NCBI GenBank assembly: GCA_001919865.1
Contig: MNIR01000056.1
Location: forward strand, 1 to 64,000
DNA from: Gemmatimonadetes bacterium 13_1_20CM_4_69_16
GTDB lineage: Bacteria > Gemmatimonadota > Gemmatimonadetes > Gemmatimonadales > GWC2-71-9
DNA length: 64,000 nucleotides
Direction: 5' to 3'
Positions 51,073 through 60,315 of this stretch are shown here, in pieces (the stretch's first letter is position 1; each line of letters starts with the position of its first letter). The notes under the pieces were generated by a model. The model had not been told where the DNA came from. It did not search any database and saw only the letters and a program-made list of their open reading frames with translations. The position numbers and the translations under genes were made by a program.

Positions 51073-53181
51073 ATGAGCGCCCGCTGGCTGCCTCTGGTCG
51101 CGATCGGTCTCCTGGCCGGTCTGTCTGTCCGCCTCTCCGCCCAGACGTCAACACATCCCTTCCAGGCAACCGACTATTACAAGCTCACGAGCGTCGGCGA
51201 GCCGCGCGTCGCCCCGGACGGGCGGCGCATCGCGTTCGTGGTGACGACGGTGGTCGAGGACAAGGACCGGCGCCACTCCGAGATCTGGATGGTGCCGACC
51301 GATGGCTCGACGCCCGCGTTCCGCTACACGAGCCCCGCCAGCGAAGCCGCGAGCCCAACGTGGTCCCCAGACGGGTCGCTGCTCGCCTTTACGAGCAAGC
51401 GCGAGGGCTTCGACGACGACGTCTGGTTCCTGCGGACCACGCCGCCGGGGGGCGAAGCGTTCCAGATCTCCGGCGTGCACGCCGCGCCGCTCTTCTCGGA
51501 CGACGGCAAATGGTTGCTGTACGGCTGGCGCGGTCCCGAGCCGGATAGCCTCAAGAAGGACGCCTGGCGCACGCGGCTCTCGCCGAGCGCGATCACGCGG
51601 GGGCCGGACCCGAAGCGGTTCGACGGCCGGGTGTACACGTCGCTGCCGTTCGTGGAGGACGAGCGCGGGCTCGTGCCGCCGCGCGAAACCCGGCGGCCCA
51701 GTCATCTGTATCGCGTGCCCGTCGGCGGCGGCGAGCCGAAGCAGCTCACCAGCGGCGCCCTGAGCCAACGTGCGCCGGACTGGTCTCCCGATGGCAGGGC
51801 GATCGTTTTCGTGCAGGACTCGACTGATACGAGCGAGGTGCGAGATCAGGTCCGGCCGCAGCTCTACGTCCTCACCGTGGCGGACGGCGCGGTGCGCCGG
51901 CTGGCGACGCCCTACCTCGAGAACTTCGAGCCCGCCTGGTCGCCGGACGGCGGCACCATTGCGTTCATCTGCTCCAAAGGTCGCGGCCAGGAGAACGACG
52001 TCTGCGTGATGCCCGCGGCGGGCGGGACCGTTCGGAATCTCACGAGCACGTGGGACTTGGACCCGGCCAGCCCGTCCTGGTCCCCGGACTCGAAGACCGT
52101 CTACTTCAGCGCCGAGACGCGCGGCAACATCCATCTGTTTGCCGCGCCCGTGGCGGGGGGAGCGGGGGGGGACGTCCGCCAGATTACGACGGGCGAGCGT
52201 CAGCTCGGCGGCCCCACCGTCACGCACGACGGTAAGTGGGTGACGTACACCGCAAGCGACGCGACCCATCCGGCAGAGCTGTTCGTGGCGCCGCTCGGGC
52301 GCGCCGGCGCCGCACCCGACAAGCGGCTGACGTCATTCAACGACTCGCTGCTGGCGCAGGTCGTGACGATCCCGGCGGATACGTTGTGGTTCACGAGCGT
52401 CGGGGGTCTGCGCATCGAGGCGTTCCTGATGCGGCCCTACGGCTACCGCGCAGGGAAGAGTCACCCCTTGATCCTGTACATTCACGGCGGCCCCCACTGG
52501 AACTACGGGAACGTCTTCTTCCCGGAGATGCAGCTGCTCGCCGGGCAGGGGTACTGGGTGCTGCTCGTGAATCCGCGTGGCTCGACCGGCTACGGGCACG
52601 GCTTCACGTTCGCGACGCGCGGGCGGTGGGGCATGGAGGACTACCAGGACTTGATGAAAGCGGTGGACGTCGCGATCGCCCGGGGCGGCGTGGACACGAC
52701 CCGTCTGGGCGTCGCCGGCGGTTCCTATGGCGGCTTCATGACCAACTGGGTGGTAGGGCACACACACCGCTTCGCGGCCGCCGAGACTGACCGGTCCATC
52801 TACGACTGGTACTCCTGGTACGGCTCCTCGGACGCCCAGGGCCTCACCGACTACGAGTTTTACGGGCCGCCCTGGGACTCGGACTCGCTGTACCGCGTGT
52901 TGTCGCCCATGGCGTACGCTCGGAGCATCCGCACGCCCTTGCTCATCGTGCACAGCGAGGACGACCGGCGCACCCCGATCACGGATGGCGAGCAGCTGTT
53001 CGTGATGCTGCGCAAGCGCGGCGTGCCCGCGGAATTCGTGCGCTATCCGCGATCCTACCACGGCCTCTCCCGCACGGGCCCGCCGTGGCTCCTCGTTGAC
53101 CGACTGGAGCGCGTCCGCACCTGGTTCGCGCACTGGCTTGGCGCGGGCGAGGCCCCGCCGGCCGCCAGCACGCTGCACTAA
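51073..53181 (+). CDS. Secreted S9-family (prolyl oligopeptidase / acylaminoacyl) peptidase
   Basis: Serine peptidase of 702 residues with a signal peptide (VAIGLLAGLSVRLSAQ). The N-terminal beta-propeller (about 35-430) shows repeated xWSPDGxxxxF blades: PTWSPDGSLLAFTS, PDWSPDGRAIVFVQ and PAWSPDGGTIAFIC. The C-terminal alpha/beta hydrolase carries the nucleophile in GVAGGSYGGFMTNW, the aspartate in VHSEDDRRTPI and the histidine in YPRSYHGLSR. It should cut short peptides in the periplasm. The M14 peptidase gene follows after three bases, so the two form an operon for extracellular peptide degradation. Confidence 0.93.
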   Translation: MSARWLPLVAIGLLAGLSVRLSAQTSTHPFQATDYYKLTSVGEPRVAPDGRRIAFVVTTVVEDKDRRHSEIWMVPTDGSTPAFRYTSPASEAASPTWSPDGSLLAFTSKREGFDDDVWFLRTTPPGGEAFQISGVHAAPLFSDDGKWLLYGWRGPEPDSLKKDAWRTRLSPSAITRGPDPKRFDGRVYTSLPFVEDERGLVPPRETRRPSHLYRVPVGGGEPKQLTSGALSQRAPDWSPDGRAIVFVQDSTDTSEVRDQVRPQLYVLTVADGAVRRLATPYLENFEPAWSPDGGTIAFICSKGRGQENDVCVMPAAGGTVRNLTSTWDLDPASPSWSPDSKTVYFSAETRGNIHLFAAPVAGGAGGDVRQITTGERQLGGPTVTHDGKWVTYTASDATHPAELFVAPLGRAGAAPDKRLTSFNDSLLAQVVTIPADTLWFTSVGGLRIEAFLMRPYGYRAGKSHPLILYIHGGPHWNYGNVFFPEMQLLAGQGYWVLLVNPRGSTGYGHGFTFATRGRWGMEDYQDLMKAVDVAIARGGVDTTRLGVAGGSYGGFMTNWVVGHTHRFAAAETDRSIYDWYSWYGSSDAQGLTDYEFYGPPWDSDSLYRVLSPMAYARSIRTPLLIVHSEDDRRTPITDGEQLFVMLRKRGVPAEFVRYPRSYHGLSRTGPPWLLVDRLERVRTWFAHWLGAGEAPPAASTLH

Positions 53182-53184
53182 CCC

Positions 53185-55554
53185 GTGACGCTGCGCGCCC
53201 TCGTCGCTCTCGTCGCGGGGGGGGGGCTGCTCGCCGCACCGCCGACCCTCGGCGCCCAGCAGCGCCGCCGCCCGGCGCCGCGGCCGCCGCGCGCGACGAC
53301 AGCCCTCGCCCGCATCCCGACCCCCAAGTCCGTGCTCGGCTTCGAGCCGGGGGAAGACCGTCGCCTCCCGGAGTGGCCGGCGCTGCTGCGCTACTATCAA
53401 GTCCTCGCCAGGGCCAGCGACCGCGTGCGCTACCACGCGCTCGGCAAGACCACGCTCGGCGCGCCGCTCGTGGCGCTCGTGCTGTCAAGCCCGCAGAACC
53501 TGAAGCGCCTGGACTACTACCGGCGGCTCAACGCCAGGCTCGCCGATCCCCGCACCGCTCGCACCACCCGCGAGACGCAGGAGGCGCTGCAGCGCGGCCG
53601 CACGATCGTCCTCATCACGTCGGGCATCCACTCGAACGAAGTCGGTGGTCACCTCACGCCCGCGATCCTCGCGTACCGCCTCGCCAGCGATACGGGCGCC
53701 GCCACGCGCGCGATTCTCGACAGCGTGATCCTGCTGCTCGTCCCGTCGCTCAACCCCGACGGCGTCTCGATCGTCACGCGCTGGTACAACCGCACCCTCG
53801 GCACGCCCGCCGAGGGCTCCGACCCCCCTGAGCTGTACCACCACTACACCGGGCACGACAACAACCGCGACTGGTACGCGTTCACCCAGGTCGAGACACA
53901 GCTCGTGGTGGATTCGCTGTACAACGTGTGGCATCCCGAGATCGTGCACGATATCCACCAGCAGGACTCGGACGGCTCGCGGCTCTTCCTGCCGCCCTAC
54001 CTCGACCCGGTCGAGCCGAACGTGGACCCGCTGCTGGTGGACGGCGTGAACGCGCTGGGCAGCGCGATGGCATGGACGCTCGCCGGCCAAGGGAAGACGG
54101 GCATCGCCATCAACGCCATCTACGACGCGTGGACCCCGGCGCGCGCCTACCAGCACTATCACGGTGGCGTGCGCATCCTCTCCGAGGCGGCGAGCGCCAA
54201 CCTCGCCTCGCCGATCGATGTCCCGTTCGATCACCTTGCGACCCGCGGGCGTGGCTTCAACCCGCGCGAGCGCTCCTGGAACTTCACCAACCCGTGGCCC
54301 GGCGGCCGCTGGACGCTGCGCGACATCGTGTCTTACCAGACCGACGCCGCCTACGCCCTGCTCGAGCACGCGGCCCGCTACCGCGACATCTGGCTTGCCA
54401 ACTTCCTCACAGTCGAAGGCCGCGCGGTGCGGGGCTGGCACAGTTGGCCGTACGCGTACGTCCTGCCCCGCCAGCAACGGGACACCGTGGGGCTCGCGAC
54501 ACTGCTCGGCATCTTGCACCGCGGACAGGTCGAGATCCGCACGGCCTTGCACCCCATCGCGCTGGGCGGGCAGCGGTACGCCGCGGGGAGCTACGTCGTG
54601 GTCCTGCGGCAGCCGTACGCGGCCTTCGCCAAGGCGCTGCTCGAGCCGCAGCGCTACCCCGACCTGCGGCTCTACCCAGGGGGGCCACCGTTGCCGCCCT
54701 ACGACGTGACGGCGCACACGCTGCCCCTGCTCATGGGCGTCACGGCGGTGGCCGCGCGCGACTCGCTGCGGATCGGCCTCTCGGCCCCGGTCGAGCCGCC
54801 CGTCGCGACCCCCGCCTACGGAGGAGCCGTCGGGCCGGATGCCCGGCGTGTCGGGCTGTACCGGTCGTACGACGCTCCGCTCGACGAGGGTTGGACCCGC
54901 TGGGTATTCGACACGTGGCACGTGCCGTACGTGTCGGTCGTCGACTCCGTGGTGCGCGCCGGCAAGCTCAACGAGCGGTTCGACGTGCTCGTGCTCCCCG
55001 ATCAATCGCCCAATGAACTGCTCAGTGGCCTGCCGCGCGACTATCCGGCGCCGTACCCGGGAGGACTGGGGGATCAGGGCGTCAGGGCGCTGCGGGCGTT
55101 TGTGCAGGAGGGCGGCACGCTCGTCGCGCTCAACGACGCCTCGCGGTTCGCTGCCGAGCAGTTGCTGCTCCCCGTGCGCAATGTCCTGGAAGGCGTGGCC
55201 GACGACGAGTTCTACGCGCCTGGCTCGATCTTCCGGCTCGAGCTCGACACTGCAGATCCGGTCGCGCGCGGCATGCCGGCGCAGAGCGTCGCCTGGTACG
55301 AAAGCGGCCCGGCGTTCGAGGTGCTCGACTCGAGCGCCGTGCGAGTGATTGGCCGCTACCCCGCCGATGCCGACAAGGTGCTCCTCTCCGGTTGGGTGCT
55401 CCACCCCGAGCGCGTGGCGGGGAGGGCTGCCCTGGTCGAAGTGAAACAGGGGGCCGGCCGAGTGGTGCTGTTCGGGTTCCGGCCGCAGTACCGCGGTCAG
55501 AGCATCGCCACTTACCCCTTGCTGTTCAACAGCTTACAACTGGCCAAACCATAG
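53185..55554 (+). CDS. Secreted M14-like zinc carboxypeptidase
   Basis: Protein of 789 residues with a signal peptide (LVALVAGGGLLAAPPTLGAQ) from GTG 53185. The catalytic domain (about 50-350) holds the zinc pair in ITSGIHSNEVGGHL (HxxE) and a further histidine in IVHDIHQQDSDGSRLF, with LVPSLNPDGV and GHDNNRDWYAFTQVE around the substrate. The C-terminal 350 residues resemble a glutamine-amidotransferase-like or ThuA-type domain (FDVLVLPDQSPNELL, LRAFVQEGGTLVALND) that often accompanies this subgroup. The substrate is likely peptides. It is coupled to the S9 gene. Confidence 0.87.
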   Translation: MTLRALVALVAGGGLLAAPPTLGAQQRRRPAPRPPRATTALARIPTPKSVLGFEPGEDRRLPEWPALLRYYQVLARASDRVRYHALGKTTLGAPLVALVLSSPQNLKRLDYYRRLNARLADPRTARTTRETQEALQRGRTIVLITSGIHSNEVGGHLTPAILAYRLASDTGAATRAILDSVILLLVPSLNPDGVSIVTRWYNRTLGTPAEGSDPPELYHHYTGHDNNRDWYAFTQVETQLVVDSLYNVWHPEIVHDIHQQDSDGSRLFLPPYLDPVEPNVDPLLVDGVNALGSAMAWTLAGQGKTGIAINAIYDAWTPARAYQHYHGGVRILSEAASANLASPIDVPFDHLATRGRGFNPRERSWNFTNPWPGGRWTLRDIVSYQTDAAYALLEHAARYRDIWLANFLTVEGRAVRGWHSWPYAYVLPRQQRDTVGLATLLGILHRGQVEIRTALHPIALGGQRYAAGSYVVVLRQPYAAFAKALLEPQRYPDLRLYPGGPPLPPYDVTAHTLPLLMGVTAVAARDSLRIGLSAPVEPPVATPAYGGAVGPDARRVGLYRSYDAPLDEGWTRWVFDTWHVPYVSVVDSVVRAGKLNERFDVLVLPDQSPNELLSGLPRDYPAPYPGGLGDQGVRALRAFVQEGGTLVALNDASRFAAEQLLLPVRNVLEGVADDEFYAPGSIFRLELDTADPVARGMPAQSVAWYESGPAFEVLDSSAVRVIGRYPADADKVLLSGWVLHPERVAGRAALVEVKQGAGRVVLFGFRPQYRGQSIATYPLLFNSLQLAKP

Positions 55555-55568
55555 GGTGATGCTTGGCC

Positions 55569-55597
55569 TTGTCCGATTCTCGCCTCGCTCCTATCGT
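55569..55597 (+). promoter_or_regulatory. Predicted promoter of the DUF4015 gene
   Basis: TTGTCC (55569-55574) and TATCGT (55592-55597) are separated by 17 bases, twelve bases before ATG 55609. The leader would be very short. Confidence 0.4.
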
Positions 55598-55608
55598 GTA
55601 GCCCCCCA

Positions 55609-56883
55609 ATGGTTCCGGTCCGGCAGGTAGGTGCCCTCTTGCTGGCCGCGCTCTTCACGAGTCGCGGCCTTTTTGCACAGGATAGCGTGCCTCCCCCACC
55701 CGCTCCGCCTGCTCCCACCGAGTCCGCCACACCGGACGCGCAGCACGTGCTTCCGACCGCGCCTGCCGATCAGGCGCACGTGACGCTGCGGCCGACCGAG
55801 CTCCGCTACGTGCAGCAGGAGACGCTGCTCGTGCCGCAGACCTCGGCGGTGAAGGGGTTGTACGTGAACGCGTGGGCGTTCGGCTCGCACAAACTGTGGC
55901 AGCTGGTGCGACTCGCCGACGAGACCGAGATCAACGCCTTCGTCGTCGACGTGAAGGACGACACCGGCTGTCTCCTGTATCCCTCGGCGGTGCCTACCGC
56001 GGAGCAGATCGGCGCGAATGCGTGCGTCCGCGCGAAGGACGCCAAGGCGCGGCTCGACACGCTGGCGGCGCACCGGATCTACACGATCGCGCGCATCGTG
56101 GTCGCGAAGGACCCGTTGCTCGCCGAGCACAAGCACACCTGGTCGGTCAAGGACCGCAACACCGGCGGCCTGTGGCGCGACCGGATCAACAGCGCCTGGG
56201 TAGACGCCTACAACGACTCGGTGTGGATCTACTCGGCGCAGCTGGCCGCCGAGGCGGTACGCTTGGGGTTCAACGAGGTGCAGTTCGACTACGTGCGCTT
56301 CCCGGACGAGCCGCGCGAGCGCATGGCGACCGCGATTTTCCCGGCCCACCACGGGGAAACGCAGCGCGAGGCGGTGCGCGCCCACATCACCCTGCTGCGG
56401 AACCGCCTGAGACCGCTCGGCGTCCCGGTCACCTTCGACATCTTCGGCCTCACCGCCTCGGCCACGACGGGGGACCTCGGCATCGGGCAGGTGTGGGAGG
56501 ACTTCATCAACATCGCGGACGTCGTGCTGCCGATGGTGTATCCCAGCCACTACTACCGCGGCGCCTTCGGGCTGGCATGGCCGAATGGCGAGCCCTATCG
56601 CGTGGTTCGCTTCGCCCTGCGGGACGCCCTCGAGCGCTCGCGCCTGCACCCCGCCGCCGCCGAGATCCGCCCGTTCCTGCAGGCGTTCACGCTCGGCCGG
56701 CGGCGCCCCCGCTACACCGCGTCCGAGATCCGCGACCAAATCCGCGCGGCAGAAGACCTCGGCATCACCTCATGGGTCTTGTGGAACCCGCGCAGCGTGT
56801 ACCAGCGGGACGCGCTCCGGCCGAAGAAGGACGCGACCCCGCACGCAGAGCGAGAACTCTCCAACACTACCGGCGGCCGCTAG
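55609..56883 (+). CDS. Secreted DUF4015 putative glycoside hydrolase
   Basis: Protein of 424 residues. A signal peptide (ALLLAALFTSRGLFAQ) and a Pro-rich linker precede a TIM-barrel-like domain: VKGLYVNAWAFGSHKLWQLV, INAFVVDVKDDTG, IYTIARIVVAKDPLLAE, LGFNEVQFDYVRFPDE and VLPMVYPSHYYRGAFG. These blocks identify DUF4015, a predicted glycoside hydrolase clan whose catalytic acids are thought to be Asp/Glu such as in VDVKDD and QFDYVRFP. No substrate is known. It is convergent with the aconitase gene. Confidence 0.85.
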   Translation: MVPVRQVGALLLAALFTSRGLFAQDSVPPPPAPPAPTESATPDAQHVLPTAPADQAHVTLRPTELRYVQQETLLVPQTSAVKGLYVNAWAFGSHKLWQLVRLADETEINAFVVDVKDDTGCLLYPSAVPTAEQIGANACVRAKDAKARLDTLAAHRIYTIARIVVAKDPLLAEHKHTWSVKDRNTGGLWRDRINSAWVDAYNDSVWIYSAQLAAEAVRLGFNEVQFDYVRFPDEPRERMATAIFPAHHGETQREAVRAHITLLRNRLRPLGVPVTFDIFGLTASATTGDLGIGQVWEDFINIADVVLPMVYPSHYYRGAFGLAWPNGEPYRVVRFALRDALERSRLHPAAAEIRPFLQAFTLGRRRPRYTASEIRDQIRAAEDLGITSWVLWNPRSVYQRDALRPKKDATPHAERELSNTTGGR

Positions 56884-56893
56884 GGCCGCCGTT

Positions 56894-58918
56894 TCATTCA
56901 GCAGGAGCCAGCGCCATCCCCGCTTGCCATTCGGTGATGTAGCCCGTGATGGCCGACGCGGCGACGGTGTAGGGGTTGGCGAGATACAGCTGCCCCGGTC
57001 CCGACCGGCCCGGGAAGTTGCGATTGATCGCGCTTATCGTCACTTCGTCGCGCGTCTTCGATACCCCGGGGCCCGCGTTGATGCAGGCCCCGCACGATGG
57101 CTCGAGGAAGGTCGCGCCGACCTTCTGGAACAGCTCGAGGTAGCCCCGCTCTTCACAATAGCGCTTCACGTCCTGGGAGCCGCACTGGATGTAGAACCGC
57201 ACCCACGGCGCGACCCGCGCCCCCCGCTCCGCCGCCTCCGCGAGCACCCGTGCGTACATGTCCATGTCTTCCTTCTTCCCCGCCGTGCAGGAGCCCGCGT
57301 ACGCGATATCCACGCGGATCCGCTGCGCCGCCGTACCGATATCCTGGCCGTTGCCCGGATCGCCCGGCAGCGCCATCATCGGCCGGATCGCGCCCGCGTC
57401 GAGCTCGATCACTTCGCAGTACTCGGCGTCGCGGTCGCTGGCGAGCCCGGCGCAGCGCCGCGCCGCCTCGGCGCGCGACATCCCACGGTATTCCACCAGA
57501 TACTCGACCGTTTTCGCATCCGGGGCCACGTAGCCGGTGAACCCGCCCACCTCGGCGGTCATGTTGGTCATCGTGGCGCGCTCATCCACCGAGAGAGACT
57601 CGACGGCGTCCCCGCAGTATTCCACCAGCTTGCCGATCGCCTGGCCGCTCTTCACATACGGGTGGCGCAGCACCTCGAGCATGAAGTCCTTTGCTGTCAC
57701 GTTGTCCGGCTTGCTCCCACGCACTACCACCTTGACGGTCTCGGGCACGGTGAGCCGGACGTCCTTCGTGATCCAGGAGTTGAAGATCGCCGTCGTGCCC
57801 ACGCCGAATGCCACGCACCCGACCGCGCCGGCGTGCGGAGTGTGGGAATCCGAGCCGATGATCACCATCCCCGGCTCGGCGTGGCCTTCGAGGATCTTCG
57901 AGTGACAAATCGCCTCCGAGCCGTGGTGGCCCAGCCGCAGCTCGCCATACAGCTTGATCCCCTGCTTGGCGGCGAACGCGCGCTGCTTCTTCTCGAGCTG
58001 GAGTGCGACGTCGAGCAACCCCTCCTTCACGCGCTCGGGCGTCATCGCCTCGGGGAGGAAGGTGAGGTGATCGCGGAACATGAGGATCGAGGCCGGATCG
58101 GACACCTGCTCGTCCTTCCCCACGAGCTGCTCGAAAAAAATCGCCGCCATGGGAGTGACGTACTCGTGGCTGAACCGGATGTCGGTGACGACGAACCCCT
58201 CGTCCCCCGGCTTGACGGCGGGCACGCCCACCTTTCCCTGAGCCGGGTCCACCACCCAGTGGCGGGCGAGGATCTTCTCGCCCAGCGTCATCGGCCGAGG
58301 CGCAGTATCCGGCCGCGCGAGGATGACTTTGCCCTGGAGACGAGCGACGTTGAAGTTGAACAGGCCCCCGTACTCGATGATGCCGCGCGTGATCTCCCCT
58401 TCGCCCTGGGTGAAGGCCGCGAGTGGGATCGCCTCGCCGCGCTGCACCCGCTCGATGATGGAGAAGTCGGTGGTCGTGAGGACTCCCAGATTCTGACAGT
58501 TCTCGCGGTAGATGCGCTCGATGTTCTCGGCGATGACCAGCTTGATCCCCGCGCACATCTCCGCATAGGGGGACTGCTCGCGCGACGAGCCCTTGCCGCG
58601 TCGCTTGCCGCTTACCGAGGCGACGAAGCCGCCGCGCTTCACCGACGCGCGCGTGATCGGAAACTCTTCACCGCACTTCAAGCCCAAGTACGGGAAGTCG
58701 CCCAGCGTTTCGTCGTAGTAGTAGCAGATGTAGGCAGGCGTGATCTCGTCGGTCGAAATGTTGTCGCGCAACCCGATGGCGGGGGTCCAGGCCAGGTCCT
58801 GCCCCTCGAGCTGGCTGCGCACCAGCGCGGCGTCTGCGGCGAGGAACAGGATGCGCCCCTGCAACCGCACCAGCTCGGGAAGTCTTTCGACACGGCGGGA
58901 CTGTAACGTCCGCGGCAT
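56894..58918 (-). CDS. Aconitase-family hydratase with N-terminal swivel domain
   Basis: Protein of 674 residues. The order is unusual: a LeuD/swivel-like domain comes first (about 40-200: GLRDNISTDEITPAY, GKRRGKGSSREQSPYAEM, ENCQNLGVLTT), then the LeuC-like catalytic domain (about 230-674) with IIGSDSHTPHAGAVG, YAGSCTAGKKEDM and LEPSCGACINAGPG holding the 4Fe-4S cysteines. Classic AcnA, by contrast, is catalytic-then-swivel. It could be a citrate, homocitrate or related dehydratase; the sequence does not decide. It is a single-gene unit whose stop lies ten bases from the convergent DUF4015 gene. Confidence 0.87.
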   Translation of the reverse strand: MPRTLQSRRVERLPELVRLQGRILFLAADAALVRSQLEGQDLAWTPAIGLRDNISTDEITPAYICYYYDETLGDFPYLGLKCGEEFPITRASVKRGGFVASVSGKRRGKGSSREQSPYAEMCAGIKLVIAENIERIYRENCQNLGVLTTTDFSIIERVQRGEAIPLAAFTQGEGEITRGIIEYGGLFNFNVARLQGKVILARPDTAPRPMTLGEKILARHWVVDPAQGKVGVPAVKPGDEGFVVTDIRFSHEYVTPMAAIFFEQLVGKDEQVSDPASILMFRDHLTFLPEAMTPERVKEGLLDVALQLEKKQRAFAAKQGIKLYGELRLGHHGSEAICHSKILEGHAEPGMVIIGSDSHTPHAGAVGCVAFGVGTTAIFNSWITKDVRLTVPETVKVVVRGSKPDNVTAKDFMLEVLRHPYVKSGQAIGKLVEYCGDAVESLSVDERATMTNMTAEVGGFTGYVAPDAKTVEYLVEYRGMSRAEAARRCAGLASDRDAEYCEVIELDAGAIRPMMALPGDPGNGQDIGTAAQRIRVDIAYAGSCTAGKKEDMDMYARVLAEAAERGARVAPWVRFYIQCGSQDVKRYCEERGYLELFQKVGATFLEPSCGACINAGPGVSKTRDEVTISAINRNFPGRSGPGQLYLANPYTVAASAITGYITEWQAGMALAPAE

Positions 58919-59167
58919 GTGCGAAAATTGAACCCCCTGCGCGGGCCGAGCAAGACGATTTGCCCGCTCACGCCGTCAGTGCAGTTCGTTGCAGTGTGAC
59001 TATCGTGCTGCCAGAGAACCAGTTAGGGCCTGGTCTCGGTGCAGCGCGAAGTCCCTCTGGCCGATTGTGACGCGGCCGAATAAGTTTGCGCCGCTTTTTG
59101 ACACTCGCGGCATCTCCCGCACTCCTCACTGCGGAGCAAGCACCTGGAACTCCCGACATCCCATCGG

Positions 59168-60283
59168 TTGCCACTGTCCTGGCTGCTCGAGGCGGCGAGT
59201 GCTCCGCTCCAGTATCGGGCGTATGCCGAGGTCGTCCGTGAGAGCGACCGCGATCCTGAACGCTTGGCCGCCCTGCGCCAGGCGGTGCTCGAGTATAAGG
59301 TCGCTCAGGCGATCGCTCGCAAGCAGAAAGCCACAGGCCTCTGGGGGGGGAACCTGCTCGCGCCGGTCGCCTCGAAGGCCTATGGCTGGAGCGAGCCGGG
59401 GACCGTTTATCAGTACCGGCGCCTGCTCGAGCTGGGTTGGCCGCCGACCGAGCGGCCGTTCCGGCTCGCCGACCGGGTGCTGTTTCAGCTGCTGTCGCGC
59501 ATCGAGCCCGATGACCCTGACCGGGTGGTCGCCCAGCGAGCCCAGGAGCTGCTCGTCGAGTTCCATCGAGCGGCCAAGAACGATCCCGGGCTCGGTCGCT
59601 ACGCACGGCGTCTGGGACGCGAGGCGGCTGCGTGCGCCCTCGCGCGGGGCGGCCACATCGATGATCCCCGGGTGCGGGGAACCGCACACACCATCGCGAG
59701 CAACATCTCCCAGTACCTGCGCAGCGAGCTCGCCGCGAAACCGTTCAAGAAGGCGCACGGCAAGACGGTGCTCGAACCCGCGGCCTACCCGCCGACGGTC
59801 TTCGCGATCGAGATGCTCGCCTTCCTGCCTCCGGTGCAGCGTGAGCGTGCCGGGTTCATCGAACGGCTGGGGAACTATTTTTCCGCGCCGGCGCCGCGCC
59901 GCGCGTTCTCCATCCTGGCCGGCCAGAAGCTGCTCAAGCCGGTCTTCGAGCTGTTGGGGGACCCCCTGCGCTCGGACGCGCAGGGTCACGTAAGCGACAT
60001 ACCGTTCGCCGTGTACTGGCTCGAGCTCCTGGCCCGGCTCGGCCTGGCACGCCACATTCCCAGCGCTAGCAGGGTGCTCGCGCGCCTCTACAGCGAGTGC
60101 GACGAGTCGGGGATCTGGAGCCCGCGGAGCCTACGGGCCATGCCCAAAGCGACGAATCCTGTCACGGCCCACTACTTCCCGCTCGAGGGACCCGGGAAGA
60201 GCCCGGCGCAGCGGCAGACGGACGTGACGTTCCGGCTGGCGTTGATTGCGCGACTGATGGGAATCCCGATCGAGGTGGTGTGA
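59168..60283 (+). CDS. Conserved-looking protein of unknown function
   Basis: Protein of 371 residues; no family recognised. It is rich in helices, with repeated Leu/Ala-rich segments and motifs GLWGGNLLAPVASKAYGWSE, GTAHTIASNISQYLRSE, AYPPTVFAIEMLAFLPP and PKATNPVTAHYFPLEG. The pattern hints at an alpha-alpha barrel or HEAT-like solenoid, but this is a guess. TTG 59168 is the first usual start after a stop at 59099; CTG 59129 or 59144 would extend it. There is no ribosome site. The 249-base stretch upstream (58919-59167) holds nothing else I can name. The TrmB operator lies just after its stop. Confidence 0.6.
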   Translation: MPLSWLLEAASAPLQYRAYAEVVRESDRDPERLAALRQAVLEYKVAQAIARKQKATGLWGGNLLAPVASKAYGWSEPGTVYQYRRLLELGWPPTERPFRLADRVLFQLLSRIEPDDPDRVVAQRAQELLVEFHRAAKNDPGLGRYARRLGREAAACALARGGHIDDPRVRGTAHTIASNISQYLRSELAAKPFKKAHGKTVLEPAAYPPTVFAIEMLAFLPPVQRERAGFIERLGNYFSAPAPRRAFSILAGQKLLKPVFELLGDPLRSDAQGHVSDIPFAVYWLELLARLGLARHIPSASRVLARLYSECDESGIWSPRSLRAMPKATNPVTAHYFPLEGPGKSPAQRQTDVTFRLALIARLMGIPIEVV

Positions 60284-60291
60284 CCGGAGCT

Positions 60292-60315
60292 CCGTAGTAG
60301 TATATACTACTACGG
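60292..60315. promoter_or_regulatory. Perfect 24-bp palindromic operator abutting the TrmB start
   Basis: The half-site CCGTAGTAGTAT is followed by its exact reverse complement, and the palindrome ends on the base before ATG 60316. The centre TATATA can serve as a -10 box, which would place the transcript start within a few bases of the ATG. There is no ribosome site, so a leaderless mRNA is likely. A regulator bound here would block its own promoter. Confidence 0.75.
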
